A stretch of 64,000 bases of DNA, from positions 62,001 through 126,000 of the forward strand of contig DFQQ01000008.1 of assembly GCA_002377855.1 (NCBI GenBank), given 5' to 3'. The DNA is from Acidovorax delafieldii (GTDB lineage: Bacteria > Pseudomonadota > Gammaproteobacteria > Burkholderiales > Burkholderiaceae_C). Shown in pieces: positions 8,666 to 19,007 of this stretch. A program made the translations under genes and the position numbers. The notes beneath the pieces were generated by a model. That model had not been told where the DNA came from, searched no databases, and saw nothing but the letters and a program-made list of their open reading frames with translations. Position 1 is the stretch's first letter. Each line of letters starts with the position of its first letter.

Positions 8666-9300
8666 CTCCGGAGCCGCTCCAGCGCGATCCAGACCAGTGC
8701 GGGGCCGTGAGCCGACTCATCTGCGCTGGCCCCCGCTGCCAAACGGCCGGCGGCGTGCGCAGGCTCCAGGCGTCCTTGCAAGGGCTCTCCTTCACTCGAC
8801 CACCAAAAACCCTGCCCGGCTTGCAGCATCCGGGGTTGCTCGCCCTGCTCGCCCGGGTCCGCCCAACACCATTCGCCTCGCAACGCCATGCAAAAGCCCG
8901 CCTCCACGCCAGTTGGCGACTGCGCACCACCCACCACCTGCAATGCGCCGTGCCACACACCCCGACGCAGCATCAGGTTGAAGTCCTTGGACGTTCCGCC
9001 CAGCATCGCGCCGTCCACGGCGTCGTCACCAGTGAACGCAAAAGGCTGCCATGGCTGGTCGAGTGCGTGCTCCCAGCTGTCACCACGCAAGTGCAGGCCG
9101 TTACCAGCCAGCAGCATGATCTGGCGGTCAATGCCCGGGAAGACCGAGAAGGGCCCGGGCCGGTCGACCGTGGCGAGGCTGACACGCCATTCGAAGCTGT
9201 TCATGTCCGCGCCGGGCGGCCAGCAGGCCAGCTCTTGCGTGCTGCCGCCGCCGTTCTTCCACGGGGTGCTGGGGGTGGTTGCCAGGTCAAAGAAGTTCAT
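8629..9300 (-). CDS. hutD: HutD family protein
   Basis: The 223-residue product starts at ATG 9300, with a GTG two codons upstream as alternative. Family features are TPWKNGGGSTQELACWPPGA, FEWRVSLATVDRPGPFSVFPGIDRQIMLLAG and a cupin-like core with DFNLMLRRG. HutD is a bicupin protein of hut loci; it is thought to modulate pathway flux and its chemistry is not settled. The gene lies between hutU and hutI on the same strand. Its final ten residues and stop lie inside a dispersed palindromic repeat, so its natural C-terminus may have been replaced. Confidence 0.92.
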   Translation of the reverse strand: MNFFDLATTPSTPWKNGGGSTQELACWPPGADMNSFEWRVSLATVDRPGPFSVFPGIDRQIMLLAGNGLHLRGDSWEHALDQPWQPFAFTGDDAVDGAMLGGTSKDFNLMLRRGVWHGALQVVGGAQSPTGVEAGFCMALRGEWCWADPGEQGEQPRMLQAGQGFWWSSEGEPLQGRLEPAHAAGRLAAGASADESAHGPALVWIALERLRSFKQNWPPALDS

Positions 9301-9336
9301 GGGCACGATTGTGGTGGCGGTTGCCGGTGGGGCGCG

Positions 9337-9363
9337 GCTTCGACAAGCTCAGCCCGAACGGTT
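9337..9363. repeat. REP-like element between hutU and hutD
   Basis: A single copy of the motif CTTCGACAAGCTCAGCCC followed by GAACGG lies in the 97-nt gap between hutD and hutU. Inverted pairs of the same motif occur in the next two hut gaps. Confidence 0.7.
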
Positions 9364-9397
9364 GTTTGGGACAACATGCAGGCCTGAGATCAAAACG

Positions 9398-11134
<1,737 letters not shown>

Positions 11135-11196
11135 GGTGGGCTCCTGGGTGAATGTGATGCAGGTTGATCGATGTGGATGCGAAAGCGGTCACCGCC

Positions 11197-11270
11197 CCCG
11201 TTCGCCCTGAGCTTGTCGAAGGGCTTGCACAGGGAGGGCCCTGGCTTCGACAGGCTCAGCCGGAACGGTG
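11197..11270. repeat. Inverted pair of REP-like elements between hutH and hutU
   Basis: Two arms face each other: CGTTCGCCCTGAGCTTGTCG from 11200 and TTCGACAGGCTCAGCCGGAA ending near 11266, separated by about 20 nt. The transcript can fold into one long hairpin. Such paired REPs are typical of BIME-like elements between genes of an operon. Confidence 0.75.
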
Positions 11271-11295
11271 TGGGGGGTGGATCCGCGCATGGGAT

Positions 11296-12840
11296 TCAGG
11301 CGAAGCTGGGCAGGCATTGCGTGAGCGCTGCGGGCCAGGCGGACTGCTGGGCCCAGTCGCGCATAGCTTCGATGTCGGTGGCGAGGTAGCGGTCTTGCTC
11401 GAGGTAGGCCACGCGTTGGCGGATCGCGGCGAACTGTTCTTCCACGAAGGGTGATGACTTCAAGGCGCGGTCGAATTCCATACCCTGTGCGGCGGCCATG
11501 GCTTCGATGCCCACCATCACCGCCGCATTGCGCACCATGTCGCCCAGGCGGCGTGCGCCGTACGTGGCCATGGAGACGTGGTCTTCCTGATTGGCCGATG
11601 TGGGCAGGCTCGTCACGCTGCTGGGGTTGGCCAGGCACTGGTTCTCCGCGGCCAGTGCGGCAGCCGTGACCTGGGCAATCATGAAGCCGGAATTGACGCC
11701 GCTGTCGCGCACCAGAAAAGCCGGCAGGCCCGAGAGGCCCGGGTCCAGCAGCAGCGCCAGGCGGCGCTCGGAGATGGCGCCGATTTCGGCGACGGCCAGG
11801 GCGATGATGTCCGCGACGAAAGCGATGGGCTCGGCGTGGAAGTTGCCGCCCGAAATGACGTCCCCATTGTCAAAAACGAGCGGGTTGTCCGAAGCCGCGT
11901 TGGCCTCGATGGTCAGCACACGCGCGGCGTGGTGCAGGTTGTCCAGGCAGGCGCCCATCACCTGAGGCACGCAGCGGATCGAATACGGGTCTTGCACGCG
12001 GCCGCAGTTCGGGTGCGAGGTGTCGATGGCGCTGCCGTCCAGCAACGCGCGCACGGCAGCCGCCACGGCAATCTGACCGGCCTGGCCGCGTGCCTCGTGG
12101 ATGCGCGCATCAAACGGCTTGACCGAACCTTTAATGGCTTCGAGCGACAGGCAGCCTGCGACCAGTGCGGCCGCGAACACGCTCTCCGCACCAAACAGCC
12201 CGGCCAGCGCGAGCGAGGTGGACACCTGCGTGCCGTTGAGCAGCGCCAACCCTTCCTTGGGGCCCAGCACAAAGGGCTGCAGGCCGATGGAACGCATGGC
12301 CTCGGCGCCCGACACCACCGTACCGTCCACCTTGGCCTGCCCTTCCCCGATCAGCACGCAGGCCAGGTGCGCCAACGGCGCCAGGTCGCCCGACGCGCCC
12401 ACCGAGCCCTTGGCTGGAATCACGGGCAGCACATTGGCATTGGCCATGGCCAGCAGCGCATCCACGATCTCGGGCCGGATGCCAGAGTGCCCGCGCGCCA
12501 GGCTGATGGCCTTGGTCGCCAGGATGAGGCGCACCACATCGTCCGCCAGCGCGTCGCCCGTGCCCACGCTGTGCGACAGCACCAGGTTGCGCTGCAACTC
12601 GGCCAGGCGTTCGTGGGCTATTTTTGTGCTGGCCAGCTTGCCGAAGCCGGTGTTGATGCCGTAGACCACCTGGTCTTCGTCCACGATGCGCTGCACGGTG
12701 GCGAGCGACGCCTGCATGAGCGCGCGCGCGGACGGGTCGAGCGACAGCTGCACAGGCGCGGCGTAAATGCTGCGCAGCGTGGCCAAGGACACGCTGCCAG
12801 GGTGCAGGGTGATGGAGGTCGAAGCGGTTGTTTTTGTCAT
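11296..12840 (-). CDS. hutH: Histidine ammonia-lyase
   Basis: The product has 514 residues from ATG 12840. An ATG three codons upstream is in frame, but only the later one has AGGA at a proper distance. The KGSVGASGDLAPLAH segment carries the Ala-Ser-Gly triad that cyclises to the MIO electrophile; VYGINTGFGKL, NCGRVQDPYSIRC and QEDHVSM are further family blocks. It converts histidine to urocanate and ammonia, the committed step. A HutC-like operator lies directly upstream, so this is the probable first gene of the hutH-U-D-I-F-G transcript. Confidence 0.97.
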   Translation of the reverse strand: MTKTTASTSITLHPGSVSLATLRSIYAAPVQLSLDPSARALMQASLATVQRIVDEDQVVYGINTGFGKLASTKIAHERLAELQRNLVLSHSVGTGDALADDVVRLILATKAISLARGHSGIRPEIVDALLAMANANVLPVIPAKGSVGASGDLAPLAHLACVLIGEGQAKVDGTVVSGAEAMRSIGLQPFVLGPKEGLALLNGTQVSTSLALAGLFGAESVFAAALVAGCLSLEAIKGSVKPFDARIHEARGQAGQIAVAAAVRALLDGSAIDTSHPNCGRVQDPYSIRCVPQVMGACLDNLHHAARVLTIEANAASDNPLVFDNGDVISGGNFHAEPIAFVADIIALAVAEIGAISERRLALLLDPGLSGLPAFLVRDSGVNSGFMIAQVTAAALAAENQCLANPSSVTSLPTSANQEDHVSMATYGARRLGDMVRNAAVMVGIEAMAAAQGMEFDRALKSSPFVEEQFAAIRQRVAYLEQDRYLATDIEAMRDWAQQSAWPAALTQCLPSFA

Positions 12841-12850
12841 TGCGGTCATC

Positions 12851-12864
12851 CTGTATATACAAGT
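12851..12864. promoter_or_regulatory. Probable HutC operator upstream of hutH
   Basis: The palindrome CTGTATATACAAG at 12851-12863 contains the perfect ten-base core TGTATATACA and matches the HutC/GntR-type operators known from pseudomonads. It sits immediately before the hutH start codon, and hutC is the adjacent gene. Binding of urocanate to HutC would release repression. Confidence 0.75.
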
Positions 12865-12910
12865 AGGTACAAGCGAAAAATCAGTCAGTCAACGCTGGTC
12901 AGTCACTCAG

Positions 12911-12983
12911 CCCGTTCGCCCTGAGCTTGTCGAAGGGTTGCGGTGTTCGCGCCCTGGCTTCGACTGGCTCAGCCCGAACGGGT
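12911..12983. repeat. Inverted pair of REP-like elements between hutC and hutH
   Basis: The arms CCCGTTCGCCCTGAGCTTGT (from 12911) and CGACTGGCTCAGCCCGAACG (to 12980) are imperfect inverted repeats separated by about 20 nt. The same unit occurs in two other hut gaps. Confidence 0.75.
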
Positions 12984-13022
12984 TGGGGGTGAGTCGGCTG
13001 GGAAGAAACATCGGCATCTCGT

Positions 13023-13835
13023 TCACCCTGCGACGGGATTGCCGTCGGCCCGAAAGCGGCTGCCCAGGCGGTAGCGGGTGGCGGGGTGCAGGCAGCGCAC
13101 CACGGTGATGGGTACCCCGCGCGACCAGGTGCGGCGGGTGAGCAGCAGGCAAGGCTCCTGCGGAGACATCTCCAGCAGCGTGGCCTGCTCGGCGGTGGGC
13201 ATGACGGCATCGACCACATGCTCGATCTGGTCAAACGGCACGTTGCGCACCAGGTATTCGGAGGGTTGCAGTTGCGTGAAGTCCTGCGCGACAAACTGGG
13301 GCACCTGGCGTGGGTTCACGTGGCGGTCTTCCAGTTGCACGGGCAGGCCGTCCTCGCGGTGGATGCACAGCGAGTGGAACACCGACTCGCCGGTGCGCAG
13401 GTCCAGCGCGGCCGCCACTTCCAGCGTGGCGGAGGTGCGTTCCACCGTCAGCACATCGCAGCGGTAGTCGTGCCCGCGCTGGCGGATCTCGCTCGCCAAG
13501 TTGGCAATCTGCAGCAGCGTGGATTGGGGCTTGTCTTCGGCCACGAAGCTGCCCACACCGGCCATGCGCACAATGCGGCCCTGCTCCACCAGCTCGCGCA
13601 GCGCGCGGTTCACCGTCATGCGCGAGATGCCGAACTGGGTGACCAGCTCGTTCTCGGACGGCAGGCGGTCGCCCGCGCGCCAGATGCCTTCCTGGATCTT
13701 GCGCGAGATGTGGTCCTTGACCTGCTCGTACAGCGCCATGGCCTGCGCGGGCGCAGCCGCTGAGGCCACGGCCTTGGCAGGCGTGGCGGTGCGCGGTGCA
13801 GCGGCGGTGGGGCGGCGGGATGAACGGGCGCTCAT
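13023..13835 (-). CDS. hutC: Histidine utilization repressor HutC
   Basis: The product has 270 residues. A GntR winged helix occupies roughly residues 35-105 (LYEQVKDHISRKIQEGIW, RLPSENELVTQFGISRMTVN, RALRELVEQGRIVRMAGVGSFV). It is followed by a UTRA ligand-binding domain with TVERTSATLEVAAALDLRTG, LEDRHVNP and a C-terminal RRTWSRGVPITVVRCLHPA, as in HutC. It represses hut genes until urocanate is present. The first 30 residues are Ala/Pro/Arg-rich and may not be conserved. Palindromic operators lie beside it and before the importer operon. Confidence 0.95.
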   Translation of the reverse strand: MSARSSRRPTAAAPRTATPAKAVASAAAPAQAMALYEQVKDHISRKIQEGIWRAGDRLPSENELVTQFGISRMTVNRALRELVEQGRIVRMAGVGSFVAEDKPQSTLLQIANLASEIRQRGHDYRCDVLTVERTSATLEVAAALDLRTGESVFHSLCIHREDGLPVQLEDRHVNPRQVPQFVAQDFTQLQPSEYLVRNVPFDQIEHVVDAVMPTAEQATLLEMSPQEPCLLLTRRTWSRGVPITVVRCLHPATRYRLGSRFRADGNPVAG

Positions 13836-13865
13836 GGATGGATGCGGAGTTGTTGCGGGTTCAGA

Positions 13866-14645
13866 TCAGTGCAGGTCCGCTGCCATGGATTCGGCGCGGA
13901 TCTCTTCCGTCAGGCGCGCCTTGAGGTCCATGAACTCGGGGCTGGTCTTGATGGTGTAGTGACGTGGGTGCGGCAGGTCCACTGCCAGCTCGGTCTTGAT
14001 GCGTCCGGGCCGGGCGCTGAATACGGCCACGCGGTTGGCCATGAAGATGGCTTCGTCGATGTCGTGGGTAACAAACAGCACGGTCTTGCGTTCGGCCTCC
14101 CAGATGCCCAGCAGCAGCTCTTGCATGAGCACGCGGGTCTGGTTGTCCAGCGCGCCGAAGGGCTCGTCCATCAACAAAATCTTGGGGTCGTTGGCCAGTG
14201 CACGCGCAATGGCGGTGCGCTGCTGCATGCCGCCCGACAGTTGCTTGGGAAAGTGCTGCTCGAAGCCGCGCAGGCCCACCTTGGCGATGAAGTACGCGGC
14301 GCGCTCTTTTTGCTGCGCTTCGGGCATGCCGCGCTCGCGCAGGCCAAAGCGGATGTTCTGCTCGATGGTGAGCCAGGGGAACAGCGTGTAGCTCTGGAAC
14401 ACCATGCCCCGGTCTGCGCCCGGGCCTTCCACTGGCACGCCGTCCAGCAGCACTCGGCCGCTGGTGGCGTGGTCCAGGCCCGCGACGATGCGCAGCAGCG
14501 TGGACTTGCCGCAGCCCGAGGGGCCGAGGATGGTGACGAAGTCGTTGTCACGCACTTCAAAATCAACCGGCAGCAACGCCTGCGTGCGCTGGCCGTTGCG
14601 GCCTTCGAACGTGCGTGAAACGGCTTGTATGGATACGCTGCTCAT
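13866..14645 (-). CDS. ABC transporter ATP-binding protein (NitT/TauT type), hut locus
   Basis: The product has 259 residues from ATG 14645. Walker A is GPSGCGKST, the signature is LSGGMQQR, Walker B is ILLMDEPFGALD, and the switch His follows in FVTHDIDEA. The Q-loop is MVFQSYTLFPWLT. This set is typical of the nitrate/taurine/thiamine-precursor import group. Its start overlaps the end of the permease gene by 4 nt (ATGA), showing tight coupling. Placement with hutC and an operator upstream suggests it drives import of histidine, urocanate or a related compound; that substrate is inference. Confidence 0.93.
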   Translation of the reverse strand: MSSVSIQAVSRTFEGRNGQRTQALLPVDFEVRDNDFVTILGPSGCGKSTLLRIVAGLDHATSGRVLLDGVPVEGPGADRGMVFQSYTLFPWLTIEQNIRFGLRERGMPEAQQKERAAYFIAKVGLRGFEQHFPKQLSGGMQQRTAIARALANDPKILLMDEPFGALDNQTRVLMQELLLGIWEAERKTVLFVTHDIDEAIFMANRVAVFSARPGRIKTELAVDLPHPRHYTIKTSPEFMDLKARLTEEIRAESMAADLH

Positions 14646-15478
14646 CGCACAAAACTCCAGGCAAAAAGGCGGTGGTTGAGCGCCTTGAAGGCGAAGTCGG
14701 ACACGAGCCCGATGAGGCCGATGACGATGATGCCGAAGATGATTTGGCCGGTGTTGAGCAGCGACTGGCTGTCGGTGATCATGTGGCCGATGCCGCTGGA
14801 CGACCCGATCAGCTCGGCCACGATCACATAGGTCCAGGCCCAGCCCAGCACCAGGCGCAGGGTCTCGGCGATCTCGGGCGCCGCGCCGGGGATCAGCACC
14901 CGCGTGACGATGCCCTTGTGGCCCGCGCCCAGCGTATAGGCGGCCTCCACCAGGTCGCGCCGCGCACCGCCCACGGTGACGGCCACCATCAGCGTGATCT
15001 GGAAGACCGAGCCGATGAAGATGACGAGGATTTTCTGCGCCTCGCCAATGCCCGCCCACAGGATCAGCAGTGGAATAAAAGCCGACGCAGGCAGGTAGCG
15101 GCAGAACGAGATGAAGGGCTCGAAGAACGCCTCGACCGCCTTGTACGCGCCCATCGCAATGCCCAGCGGCACGGCAATGATGGCGGCCAGGATGAAGCCG
15201 CCAACCACACGCCAGATGGTCATGCCGATGTCTTTGATGAAGCCGTATTCGGTGAACAGCAGCCAGCCTTCTTTCACCATCGTGACGGGGCTGGCTAAGA
15301 AGGTGGGCGACACGAAGCCGCCCAAAGTGAAGAACGCCCACACCGCCACAAACAAGGCGAAAAAGGCCAGCCCGAGCATCCAGCGGGATCGGCTGCTCAC
15401 AGGCTCCAGCGGGGCCAGCGCACGCCGGCGCACGGGGGCCTTTGGCTCAGATACGGACAGGGGTTGCACGGCAGACAT
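14642..15478 (-). CDS. ABC transporter permease (NitT/TauT type), hut locus
   Basis: The product has 278 residues with about six membrane helices. The EAA loop is seen in EAAYTLGAGHKGIVTRVLIPGAAPEI, and the C-terminal region has AWTYVIVAELIGSSSGIGHM, both typical of the SsuC/TauC-like permeases. The N-terminal 30 residues are polar and cytoplasmic. It should form the membrane channel for the adjacent ATPase and binding protein. It starts 22 nt after the binding-protein gene. Confidence 0.93.
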   Translation of the reverse strand: MSAVQPLSVSEPKAPVRRRALAPLEPVSSRSRWMLGLAFFALFVAVWAFFTLGGFVSPTFLASPVTMVKEGWLLFTEYGFIKDIGMTIWRVVGGFILAAIIAVPLGIAMGAYKAVEAFFEPFISFCRYLPASAFIPLLILWAGIGEAQKILVIFIGSVFQITLMVAVTVGGARRDLVEAAYTLGAGHKGIVTRVLIPGAAPEIAETLRLVLGWAWTYVIVAELIGSSSGIGHMITDSQSLLNTGQIIFGIIVIGLIGLVSDFAFKALNHRLFAWSFVR

Positions 15479-15500
15479 GGAGCGATCTTCTTCCGTCTAT

Positions 15501-16466
15501 TTACTTGATGAAGCTGGCGTCGAAAGTGACGGCCAAGTCTTCAGGCGCCTTGCGGATGATGCCCGCCTCCAGCAGGATGGACGTGGCGTCTTTCATGAAG
15601 GTCTGCAGTTCGCCCGCAAAGAACTTCTGGTTGGCAGCCTTGTCCTGCCAGCGCAGGAAAGACGACGACTTGGCAAACTGCTCGCCCGTCTGCTTGACGG
15701 CGGCGCCCATGATCTCGTTGGACTTGGCCGGGTCGGCCTTGATCATGTCCAGCGCCTGGAAGTACGAGTTGGCCAATGCCTGTGCAGCCTTGCCATTGGC
15801 CTTGAGCCATGTCGGGTCGCAGCCCACAGTGTCCATCACCATCGGGTAGTCCAGCGTGGTGGCCAGAATTTTGCCGGCGGCAGGGTTGTCGCGCACGGTG
15901 GAAAGGTAGGGCTCGTAGGTCATGGCGGCGTCGTTCTGACCTGCGACAAAAGCCTGCGCGGCCGCCTGGGGCGACAGCGTGGTGGTCTTCACGTCCTTGA
16001 GGCTCATGCCGTTCTTGCTGAGCATCCAGGCCAGGCCAAAGTACGGAGCAGTGCCGGGGGCATCCACGCCAATGGTCTTGCCCTTCAGGTCCGCAAAGCC
16101 CTTGATGTCGCCACGCACCGCGATGCCGTCGGCGCCGTAGGACTTGTCCATCTGGAAGATCTGCACGATGGGCACGCCATTGGCATTCCAGGCCACATGC
16201 GTCTCGACGGTGGTGGCGGCGCACTGGATGGACTTGGAGGCCAGGGCCAAGTGGCGGTCCTTCTGCGGAATCATCTTGATCTCCACATCCAGGCCGTTCT
16301 TCTTGAAGATGCCCGCCTTGTCGGCCAGGGTGAGCGGCGCAAAGCCCGTCCAGCCGGACATGCCTAGCACAATCTTGGTGTCTTGCGCCTGCGCTGGCGC
16401 CGCAGCACCCAGAACACATGCAGCCACCGCGGCCAACGTTGCCATCTTCACGACCGATTGATTCAT
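15501..16466 (-). CDS. ABC transporter periplasmic substrate-binding protein (NitT/TauT type), hut locus
   Basis: The 321-residue product starts at ATG 16466 with a signal peptide (VVKMATLAAVAACVLGAAAP then AQAQ). The mature part reads KIVLGMSGWTGFAPLTLADK, IFKKNGLDVEIKMIPQKDRH and GKTIGVDAPGTAPYFGLAWM, as in SsuA/ThiY-like binding proteins. It is the first gene of the importer and is preceded by a HutC-like palindrome, so its ligand is probably histidine or urocanate; nothing in the sequence alone proves that. A longer frame upstream lacks a signal-like start. Confidence 0.9.
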   Translation of the reverse strand: MNQSVVKMATLAAVAACVLGAAAPAQAQDTKIVLGMSGWTGFAPLTLADKAGIFKKNGLDVEIKMIPQKDRHLALASKSIQCAATTVETHVAWNANGVPIVQIFQMDKSYGADGIAVRGDIKGFADLKGKTIGVDAPGTAPYFGLAWMLSKNGMSLKDVKTTTLSPQAAAQAFVAGQNDAAMTYEPYLSTVRDNPAAGKILATTLDYPMVMDTVGCDPTWLKANGKAAQALANSYFQALDMIKADPAKSNEIMGAAVKQTGEQFAKSSSFLRWQDKAANQKFFAGELQTFMKDATSILLEAGIIRKAPEDLAVTFDASFIK

Positions 16467-16556
16467 CGTCTGCTCCTGTTTAAAAAAGAGTTGCTCGTCG
16501 CCCACGGGGCCGGCAAGTGCCTACCTCCACAACGCCATGATGACACTGCAGCCATA

Positions 16557-16570
16557 CCTGTCTATACAGG
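16557..16570. promoter_or_regulatory. Probable HutC operator upstream of the hut importer
   Basis: CCTGTCTATACAGG is an inverted repeat with CCTGT/ACAGG arms and closely resembles the TGTATATACA operator before hutH. It lies 91 nt upstream of the start codon of the binding-protein gene, in the expected promoter region. Confidence 0.65.
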
Positions 16571-16670
16571 GTAAGTACCGACAGTGCCGTAGCATTTGGG
16601 TCCCCAGGGATAAGCAAGAACAGGGCCAGCGAAACCGCACCGCACGACGGCAGCGCCGTCATATCAAATC

Positions 16671-16729
16671 ACTATGCTTTTGATAGCTAGACGCGCTTTA
16701 TTGATGAGCGCTAGAGCCATTTTATGTAA
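16671..16729. repeat. Dispersed palindromic repeat, copy 2
   Basis: The halves TTTTGATAGCTAGACGCGCT and TGATGAGCGCTAGAGCCATT show the usual half-sites of the family around a short centre. It lies in the 379-nt stretch between the importer start and the end of the histidine-kinase gene. Apart from the HutC-like site and this repeat I see nothing in that gap. Confidence 0.75.
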
Positions 16730-16845
16730 ATTTCTTCGAGCAAACCGGGCCCCTTGCTTTTCTACGTGCTGCACCGTGCAGGTGCGCCAGCCGTGCGGGT
16801 AGAGATGCACAATGGCAGCGCGAAGGCACGCCCCGGCGAAGTCCG

Positions 16846-18315
16846 TCAGGCCACTGATGGCAGAACGACCTCTACCTGCAGTCCCGGTTGAGCGTTGGCA
16901 ATGTGCAGCGTCCCTCCGTGGGCCTGGGCCACCAGGCGGCACAAGTAAAGCCCCAGCCCCACGCCGCCCGTCGCCCGCTGGCGCGCCGTGTCTGGTCGGA
17001 AGAATGGCTCCGCCAATCGGCCGAGGTGTTCTTCTGCCACGCCGGGGCCAAAGTCACGCACCCGCACCGTCAGGCATCCTGATTTGTCGAGCGTGCAATG
17101 CACCTGAGGCGGTGGAACAGACGGCTCAGAGTGGCGCAAGCTGTTGTCCAACAGGTTGCGCAGCAGCAAACGGATACGCGAGCGATCAAGGGCCAGCGCA
17201 GGGAGTTCGCCTATCCCGTGTGCATCCTCGCCACTGGTGCCCGAACCATCCACGATCACACGAATATCCGCCGCAGCCGCATGGCGCACCGCCAACTCGT
17301 GCACCACATCCTGCACCAATCCGCCCAGGTCCGTGGGCTCGCGGTGCAACGCTGCATGGCGGCCCGCCAGACGTTCACTTTCAAGCAGGTCAGAAATCAG
17401 GCGGGCCATCTCGCCCAAGTCGCGCAGCAGGGCATCCCGCTGCGCCTGGGTTTGCGCATCTTCGGGCAGCAGTTCGGTGTTCAGGCGCGCGCGGGTCAAG
17501 GGGCTGCGCAGCTCGTGGCTCATGGCCAGCAGCAAGGCGCGTTTGGCCTCCAGCATCTGGTGAATGTCTTCCCCCATGGTGTTGATGGTGGCTGCCAACT
17601 GGCCCAGTTCGTCGGGGCGGCAGGTGCTGCGCGTGGGAATGGGCTGGGCAAAATCACCCGCTCCAAAACGCCGAGCGCCCCTGCGGATGTCGTCCAGTGG
17701 GCGCAGCAAGTGGCGAACATAGGCATAGGCCAGTGCTGTCAGCGCCAGCAATGCGCCCAGCGTAAGCCATGCAATACGCGGCTTCTGGTCCCAGGTCATG
17801 GCGTTCAGGCCGAACACGATGGTGTGGCCGTCAGCGGTTTCGCGCTGCAAAAGCTTGCGTCCATCGGGCTCAGAAAGCCAGCGCCTGTCCTGCGAGTTTT
17901 TGCTGCGCATCCAATCAGGTCTGGGCTGCTCCGGGTGTGAATCCCATTTGACTTGCGGCCCGTCGATATGCATGTGGATCGGCAGCCGAGCCACAATGCC
18001 TGCCGCACGCTCTACGCTCGGCGGCGTCCCCACTTCTTCCACCAAGCGATCTACATAGTCCATGAGCAGCGGTCGTGCCGCCTCGCGCCAGCCCATGGCA
18101 ATGGCCTTTTGAACGCCACCCATGAAGATGATCGCCATGGCCAGCGCCAGTACCACGAACACCAGCATGAGCCGAAGGCGAAGCGAATACCCCACGGCCT
18201 CGCGCGCCCGACGATGCCAGGGACAATCGGGCACGGCCTGCTGGGCGCCGTCGGTGGCGCCAGCCAGCTGTCTGCGATGCCAGCGCTCTCTGCGCGGCGC
18301 TGCTGCGGTCTTCAT
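16846..18315 (-). CDS. Two-component sensor histidine kinase
   Basis: The product has 489 residues. One membrane helix lies near residues 46-66 (LMLVFVVLALAMAIIFMGG), then a periplasmic domain of about 110 residues, a second helix (IAWLTLGALLALTALAYAYV) and a HAMP region (LLRPLDDIRRGARRFGAGDF). The H-box is AMSHELRSPLTRARLNTELL, the N-box is RNLLDNSLRHS and the G-boxes are DFGPGV and GVGLGLYL. It should phosphorylate the response regulator whose gene overlaps it by 4 nt. The operon with a Spy-like lipoprotein suggests an envelope-stress or metal signal; that is inference. Confidence 0.94.
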   Translation of the reverse strand: MKTAAAPRRERWHRRQLAGATDGAQQAVPDCPWHRRAREAVGYSLRLRLMLVFVVLALAMAIIFMGGVQKAIAMGWREAARPLLMDYVDRLVEEVGTPPSVERAAGIVARLPIHMHIDGPQVKWDSHPEQPRPDWMRSKNSQDRRWLSEPDGRKLLQRETADGHTIVFGLNAMTWDQKPRIAWLTLGALLALTALAYAYVRHLLRPLDDIRRGARRFGAGDFAQPIPTRSTCRPDELGQLAATINTMGEDIHQMLEAKRALLLAMSHELRSPLTRARLNTELLPEDAQTQAQRDALLRDLGEMARLISDLLESERLAGRHAALHREPTDLGGLVQDVVHELAVRHAAAADIRVIVDGSGTSGEDAHGIGELPALALDRSRIRLLLRNLLDNSLRHSEPSVPPPQVHCTLDKSGCLTVRVRDFGPGVAEEHLGRLAEPFFRPDTARQRATGGVGLGLYLCRLVAQAHGGTLHIANAQPGLQVEVVLPSVA

Positions 18316-18998
18316 GCCGCTACCCTGCGCAAGGCCAGTGAGTAGCCGGCATTGCGCATGGTTTTGATGCAGTCGAGCGGCTCGAGCTTCTTGCGAAGTC
18401 GGCTGACGACGATGTCCACAGCGCGCGTGTACAACTCCGCGTCATGTCCACGCAACTGATTCAGTATGTCGTCGCGGCTGTATACCCGGCCTGGCTCCCG
18501 CGCCAGCAGGCTCAGCAAGTTGAATTCGGTCCCAGTCAGCTCCAGGGGCTCGCCGTGCCGGACGACGCAGCGCCGCGCGGGATCGATGCTCAGGCCTTCA
18601 AAGCGGAGCAGATCAGCCCTGTCCGTGGCGCTGACCGCGCGGCGCCTTCGCAACACGGTCTGAATCCGAGCCACGAGCTCGCGCGGCTCAAACGGTTTGG
18701 GCAGATAGTCATCAGCGCCCAGCTCCAGCCCGACCACGCGATCCATCACATCGCCCCGCGCGGTCAGCATCACGATGGGCAAATCGCTTTGCCTGCGGAT
18801 GGTGCGGCATAACTCGAAACCATCCATCTCTGGCAGCATGACGTCGAGAATGGCTGCATCAAAGCCGCCCTGCCCCAACTGCACAAGCCCCTCGCTCGGC
18901 CGCAGTGCGTGCGCCAGGGACATTTCGAATCGTTGGAAATACGCGGCCAGTGGGGTTCCCAGCTGGTCGTCGTCATCGATGAGCAAAATGCGGTGCAT
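18312..18998 (-). CDS. OmpR-family response regulator
   Basis: The product has 228 residues. The receiver domain carries the acidic pair DDDD near residues 8-11, the phospho-acceptor Asp in DAAILDVMLPEMDG, the Thr in VMLTARGD and the Lys in YLPKPFEP. The C-terminal winged helix has LELTGTEFNLLSLLAREPG and YTRAVDIVVSRLRKKLEP. The architecture matches CpxR/RstA-like regulators. It is translated just before its kinase, and nine bases after the small upstream gene. Confidence 0.95.
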   Translation of the reverse strand: MHRILLIDDDDQLGTPLAAYFQRFEMSLAHALRPSEGLVQLGQGGFDAAILDVMLPEMDGFELCRTIRRQSDLPIVMLTARGDVMDRVVGLELGADDYLPKPFEPRELVARIQTVLRRRRAVSATDRADLLRFEGLSIDPARRCVVRHGEPLELTGTEFNLLSLLAREPGRVYSRDDILNQLRGHDAELYTRAVDIVVSRLRKKLEPLDCIKTMRNAGYSLALRRVAA

Positions 18999-19007
18999 GC
19001 CGGATTT

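Noticed and set aside
13866..15341. A 491-residue reading of the hut ATPase gene
   Set aside because: The first 230 codons lie in the permease gene in another frame and match nothing; the ATPase starts at 14645.
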